This document shows, in pieces, positions 61,301 through 64,000 of a DNA stretch of 64,000 nucleotides. The notes beneath the pieces were generated by a model that saw only the letters and a program-made list of their open reading frames with translations, ran no database searches and had not been told where the DNA came from. A program made the position numbers and the translations under genes. This DNA is from Planctomycetota bacterium. GTDB lineage: Bacteria; Planctomycetota; SZUA-567; JAFGGJ01. The stretch lies in NCBI GenBank assembly GCA_016930595.1, contig JAFGGJ010000022.1, forward strand, positions 1 through 64,000. Reading direction: 5' to 3'. The stretch's first letter is position 1. Each line of letters starts with the position of its first letter.

Positions 61301-62068
61301 AACTTCCATATCTCCCAGAAGTTCTTCAAGGAAGGCAGCCCCGAGTGGATACGCGCCAACAAGCGCATTGTCGAATGCGCCAGTGAAGCCGCCCTCAAGA
61401 AGGGCGACAAGCCCGAAGATGTTCAGGTCGCCACCGGCTACCTCCTCACTATCATCCAGGGCGTTCCCAAGAGCGACCTCGAAGCCGTCTGGCCCGACTT
61501 CGCCAAGGTTCTTCAGTCCTTCGTCGACCGGGGCGGCGTTATCCCGGAAGTCGAGCTGCCGGCCGGTGTCGACCTCGTCCCATGGTCCAAGAACGACGCC
61601 GAACTCCGTGCCGCCATCCAGACCACCACTATCTACCTCACCCAGCGCAACGTCCCCCCCGACGAGGCCAGGAAAATCCTGACGGACAAGGTCCACGACA
61701 TGCTGCGCGCCCGCATCGTGGGCAAAACCAGCGCCATCAAGGCTAACATCAACAAGAAAATCATCACGACCAAGGAGGAAGCCGACCTCTGGTACCGCAA
61801 GGAGCTCCTTACCTTCCTGACCGCTCCCTGCGTCGAAAAAGATGTGCTCAAAAAACAGGTCGCCGAAACAGGCGCCCTTACCGCGGAACAGATGCAGTCC
61901 GGCATCCCGGTTGAACTCTGGCCCCCGGACGAACGCAAAATGATCGAGGATTTCGGCTACGTTGACAAGGACGGCAAGATCACCGTCCCTGACGTTGACG
62001 CGGAATACAAGGAGATTGCCGGCGCTCTCAGCAAGTTCGGCACCAGCACCGGGGAAGACAATGAGTAG
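58367..62068 (+). CDS. Large exported TPR-repeat protein
   Basis: A 1233-residue protein. Signal peptide MKKMLLLFAFGVMLLAPAVSA, then nearly all-helical sequence with many TPR-like pairs (A-x-x-G-L-A-Y-V-Q-L, YQAGKYRDAVRGYRRAV, WYEMGLSYYKMDRLPEAALSWSEVV, FKLGMYEDALELFDKLL, YTLGEIRFALGKFTEASHNF). It is Lys/Glu-rich and probably a periplasmic scaffold. GAGG precedes the ATG; a longer in-frame reading from 58301 would start inside the promoter. It is followed 52 bp later by a second exported TPR protein and then an ExbB-type gene, so the group may form one envelope machine. Confidence 0.82.
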   Translation: MKKMLLLFAFGVMLLAPAVSAQENYKLAQGLSRIGLNELAIFLMENNKSGRGGAEAKAGMGVAYVQLAENEKNADKKRDYYAKAKDYLTQATRELGENHPLYGEVAGALGELDLAKARANMKQLKAITDVEKKAEFMAEARAIFLDVVKKFKTSYDGAMKEYLDTKKRVEEEDKVTVKRERLEEKLKTALEKAVTAGQRYFKACFEAVDSYEDNSADKRSFVSKVTEEADAFIKVFDEYLLITSWGHFAKGFMQMKGEDFENATGSFDLVIDIDMAEIPKIYHEFINGIREPAFYYKADCQLKARRYRDAEGTCSGYMMEYRGRLNENWGQAVINVLAEAQWAQKNYKQAVQTLKKGIDLHGTWEYNYRELLAKWYKWCEENKPDLVRFFDDAATMYAAAQGEYQAGKYRDAVRGYRRAVMACRRPETDRLMKLKVEPQAWYEMGLSYYKMDRLPEAALSWSEVVLGFADKFLTEKDKRNEEVYGKTKETVEKAKKNMLAASNKIYKLEKNRAARDIVGWAQTILMKVDPDAKDKFQIDMAESKLEEIKITKNPQKRRDIIEEAFQMFTDVKHTTKYYDRSRWKRGYCRYKQIDEYTREWERVIQKPIPSEVLDTMRKLADEMDRCFDEFEQYVKANPTFDPAINKSRETYRITTPILRVIAHYSVQDYDGTIRIAVQNADRITLEDANYPTYYWFYFKALIEKAKLQAEQKMLKEAAAQLNAAGSLVDVMNKHKDKALYYTAMCGQVGSSYRILAKMAADDAAANEYKAQSAIWIRKTMPANPTPQFLVVLGTNFFKLGMYEDALELFDKLLNDPQNGLDPDRNNITTDIPENIFADLRKRSFDDEKATRELRKAIDQLKEVTIVPETVDYARATVLLDAIDKLMPDHPDKEVFKTIRSEIENRKIILSARTKTIECYVELAKAAAAANNKEEASGMYEKAEKDSLALLEFWPNDRDIMYTLGEIRFALGKFTEASHNFHISQKFFKEGSPEWIRANKRIVECASEAALKKGDKPEDVQVATGYLLTIIQGVPKSDLEAVWPDFAKVLQSFVDRGGVIPEVELPAGVDLVPWSKNDAELRAAIQTTTIYLTQRNVPPDEARKILTDKVHDMLRARIVGKTSAIKANINKKIITTKEEADLWYRKELLTFLTAPCVEKDVLKKQVAETGALTAEQMQSGIPVELWPPDERKMIEDFGYVDKDGKITVPDVDAEYKEIAGALSKFGTSTGEDNE

Positions 62069-62072
62069 ATAC

Positions 62073-62101
62073 TTGCGATACCTGCATTGCCCCGCTACAA
62101 T
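62073..62101 (+). promoter_or_regulatory. Possible internal promoter before the second TPR protein
   Basis: TTGCGA (62073-62078), a 17-bp spacer, TACAAT (62096-62101), 19 bp before the ATG at 62121. It would allow the TPR/ExbB genes to be expressed apart from the large upstream gene. Confidence 0.45.
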
Positions 62102-62120
62102 GTGGGAAAGGATTGATGTG

Positions 62121-63263
62121 ATGCGTGCCATATCGCTGCTTTCCGTTGCGCTCGCCTGTTCCTTCTGCGTGCTGCCGGTGCGGGCTGAGATCGCCGAGGA
62201 CGTTGCCCAGGACGCTATCGAAATGGTCAACGGCCACCTCTCCAATATCAAGATTATCTCCGATACCTGGATGAAAGTGACCGCCAAGCGCTTCCGTATC
62301 GAAACCCCCATTGATGCTTTCAAGGTCACCAAGGTCGTCTACTCGAACGCCCCGGATATGTACCGCATCGCCGAACAGGCGGCCGAAGAAGGCGATTACG
62401 AAAAAGCCCTCAAGCTCCTCATCTACGCCCTTACGAAGGAAGAGGGCAAGTACGACTGGTTCAAACAGTACCTCCTGTTCGATATCGCCCGCTACTACGT
62501 CAAGCACGGCGGCGAAGGCGACTTCGCAAAGGCACGCGAATACCTCCAGCGCCTCATGGCCGAAGTCCCCGATTCCCGCTTCCTTCCCGACGCCCTCCTC
62601 CTTAATGCCGAAACCTTCTTTGTTGAGGGCGCCGACCTCGAAGCCGCACACAAAGCCTTCATGGATGCCAGGTCCAGGTTCAAAACCATGGCTGCTCAGG
62701 TCAGCATCGAACATCAGAAGTGGCTCGAAGGCAAAGCATACTATGCCGAATACCGGGCCGGCGAATGCCTTATGCTTCTCAAGCGCTTCGGTGAGGCCGA
62801 AGCCGTCTTCAAGAGCGTGGCGGGCGTCGACGCGGAAAACCACCCCAGGGTCCATTACCTCGCCCGCCTCGGTACCGCCCAGGCCTATTGGCAGGAAGGC
62901 CAGATTGAAGAAGCCCTGCGCGACTTCAATAAGCTCATCGATGACGCCGAAATGGCCGGTATCAGGGATATCATGGCCGGCGCTTATGCCGGCCTCGGCG
63001 ACTGCTATTTCCAGAAGGGCGCTTATTTCGAAGCCCGCTGGAGCTACCTGAAAGTCGCCGTCCAGTTCTTCGATGCCCCCGATTACGCTGCCAAGTCCCT
63101 CTACAGGGTCGGCCTCTGCTACACTGAGATAATGAACAAGGAACAGGATGACGCCAAGCGCAAGAACGCCAGGAAAGAAGCCACCTATTACTTCAAGGAA
63201 GTCATCGCCGACTATACCGGTTTTTGGGCCGATAAGGCCAAGAAAGCTTTGGAGACTCTGTAA
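62121..63263 (+). CDS. Exported TPR-repeat protein upstream of exbB
   Basis: A 380-residue protein. Signal peptide (MRAISLLSVALACSFCVLPVRA), a short helical N-terminal segment, then TPR units (MYRIAEQAAEEGDYEKALKLLIYAL, FLPDALLLNAETFFVEGADLEAAHKAFMDA, ARLGTAQAYWQEGQIEEALRDFNKLI, YAGLGDCYFQKGAYFEARWSYLKVAVQF, KSLYRVGLCYTEIM). The pattern is similar to YbgF/CpoB-type and PVC Tol-associated TPR proteins. It is 26 bp upstream of the ExbB-type gene, suggesting a shared function in envelope energisation. Start chosen for GGAAAGGA and the signal peptide. Confidence 0.8.
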   Translation: MRAISLLSVALACSFCVLPVRAEIAEDVAQDAIEMVNGHLSNIKIISDTWMKVTAKRFRIETPIDAFKVTKVVYSNAPDMYRIAEQAAEEGDYEKALKLLIYALTKEEGKYDWFKQYLLFDIARYYVKHGGEGDFAKAREYLQRLMAEVPDSRFLPDALLLNAETFFVEGADLEAAHKAFMDARSRFKTMAAQVSIEHQKWLEGKAYYAEYRAGECLMLLKRFGEAEAVFKSVAGVDAENHPRVHYLARLGTAQAYWQEGQIEEALRDFNKLIDDAEMAGIRDIMAGAYAGLGDCYFQKGAYFEARWSYLKVAVQFFDAPDYAAKSLYRVGLCYTEIMNKEQDDAKRKNARKEATYYFKEVIADYTGFWADKAKKALETL

Positions 63264-63289
63264 GCTGCCTCGGAAAGGAGCTTTGAAAA

Positions 63290-64000
63290 TGGCTAGGAAA
63301 CTTGTTAGTGCGGCATTGCTGGTGCTGGCACTTGCGGTCTTTGTGCCGGTCGCAGCTTCCGTCTTCCCCGCTCCCGCCTTTGGCGAGGATGCCGCCGCCC
63401 AGGTCGTTAAAGAACGTACCCTGTGGGACAATATCAAGGCCGGCGGCCTTACCGAAATGTTCATTATTCTCCTCTCTATCGTCGGCCTCGCACTCTCCAT
63501 TCAGGGTATGGTCGAACTCCGGCGCGACCGCCAGATCCCTCCCCATGTCCTCCAGGAGATAGAAGGCCTCGTCGAAGAGCAGAACTACGAGGAAGCCCTG
63601 GACTACTGCGACTCCGAGGATAACTTCCTCGCAAACGTCGCCGGCGCAGCGCTTACCAAGATCAGCAACGGCTATGACCGTATGCTTGATGCCACCGGCG
63701 AAGCCGTCGAGGAGAACGCTTCCATCCTCAATACCAGGATCTCCTACCTCTCGCTTATCGCCAGCGTCGCACCCATGCTCGGCCTGCTCGGTACGGTCCT
63801 CGGTATGATCGAAGCCTTCAACGTCATCGCCGCCATGCAGGGCGCCACCACCCCGGCCGAACTGGCCGACGGTATCTCCAAGGCCCTCATCACCACCGCT
63901 ACCGGCCTTATCGTCGCCATTCCTATCCTGGTCGTCTACATGTTCCTCCGTAACAGGGTCATGCGGATTACCCAGGAGGTTACCGTCCTCATGGGTGAAA
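63290..64000 (+). CDS. MotA/TolQ/ExbB-type proton channel (partial, runs off the window)
   Basis: The first 237 residues are present with no stop before the right edge. A cleavable signal peptide (to about 33) is followed by a first membrane helix (about 53-75), a cytosolic loop (IPPHVLQEIEGLVEEQNYEEALDYCDSEDNFLANVAGAAL), then the conserved channel helices (ISYLSLIASVAPMLGLLGTVLGMIEAF about 146-172, and ISKALITTATGLIVAIPILVVYMFLRN). ExbB/TolQ proteins use the proton motive force to drive TonB or TolA. An extra N-terminal signal sequence is frequent in PVC and related lineages. AAGGAG precedes the ATG. An exbD/tolR gene is expected just beyond the edge. Confidence 0.9.

Noticed and set aside
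60305-62332. 675-codon minus-strand open frame opposite the large TPR protein
   Set aside because: Antisense to a signal-peptide-bearing repeat protein; Gly/Val/Asp-rich translation typical of a shadow frame.

Overview
This is a GC-rich, densely coded stretch of a diderm bacterial chromosome. I count 47 protein-coding genes, the last running off the right edge. I see no rRNA or tRNA genes, CRISPR array or recognisable insertion sequence. Three things point to a Planctomycetes/Verrucomicrobia/Lentisphaerota (PVC)-type organism: the housekeeping block tpiA-secG-yicC-gmk-rpoZ-coaC, a PilM / PilO-like / secretin cluster resembling the Akkermansia Amuc_1098-1102 locus, and many lipoproteins and CARDB, TPR and secretin proteins. 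The phylum assignment is inference from gene content; no marker gene settles it.

Layout. 0.2-11 kb is an accessory surface region: a radical SAM/SPASM protein fused to an unknown domain, an eight-repeat CARDB lipoprotein, a cytosolic GH28-like beta-helix enzyme and an internally duplicated Ig-like lipoprotein. 10.8-16.7 kb (minus) is one long, translationally coupled operon: tpiA, secG, yicC, gmk, rpoZ, coaC, a hexosaminidase D-like enzyme, a DNA alkyltransferase and a small lipoprotein. 16.9-19.5 kb holds a PfkB sugar kinase and glnS. 19.7-27.9 kb carries a membrane-anchored unknown and an MCE/Mla-type lipid transport operon (permease, ATPase, MCE protein) interleaved with a PHP enzyme, a secreted unknown and a tryptophan-rich repeat lipoprotein. 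28-47.5 kb is a mixed region: YchF-like GTPase, membrane-anchored bifunctional nuclease, RDD protein, degenerate membrane spermidine-synthase-like protein, D-mannonate oxidoreductase, RCK-domain protein, TonB receptor, ankyrin protein, RecJ. 48.1-58.2 kb is the PilM(N)-PilO-like-(unknown)-secretin-secretin cluster. 58.3-64 kb has two exported TPR-type proteins followed by an ExbB/TolQ-type proton channel, probably the start of a Tol/Exb-type energised envelope system.

Two whole-window signals stand out. The plus strand is strongly G-rich over C from the left end to about 28 kb whichever strand is coding, is near neutral from about 28 to 52 kb, and is C-rich from about 53 kb on; this could mean a replication terminus (or a contig misjoin) lies within or near the window. 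Several promoters match the sigma-70 consensus well, and two of them (pfkB and mlaE) place the start codon exactly 7 nt after the -10 hexamer with no ribosome-binding site, suggesting leaderless mRNAs.

The best candidates for something little described are the MCE operon with its extra exported components, the tandem-secretin locus with its unassigned third gene, and the radical SAM protein fused to a membrane or exported domain.
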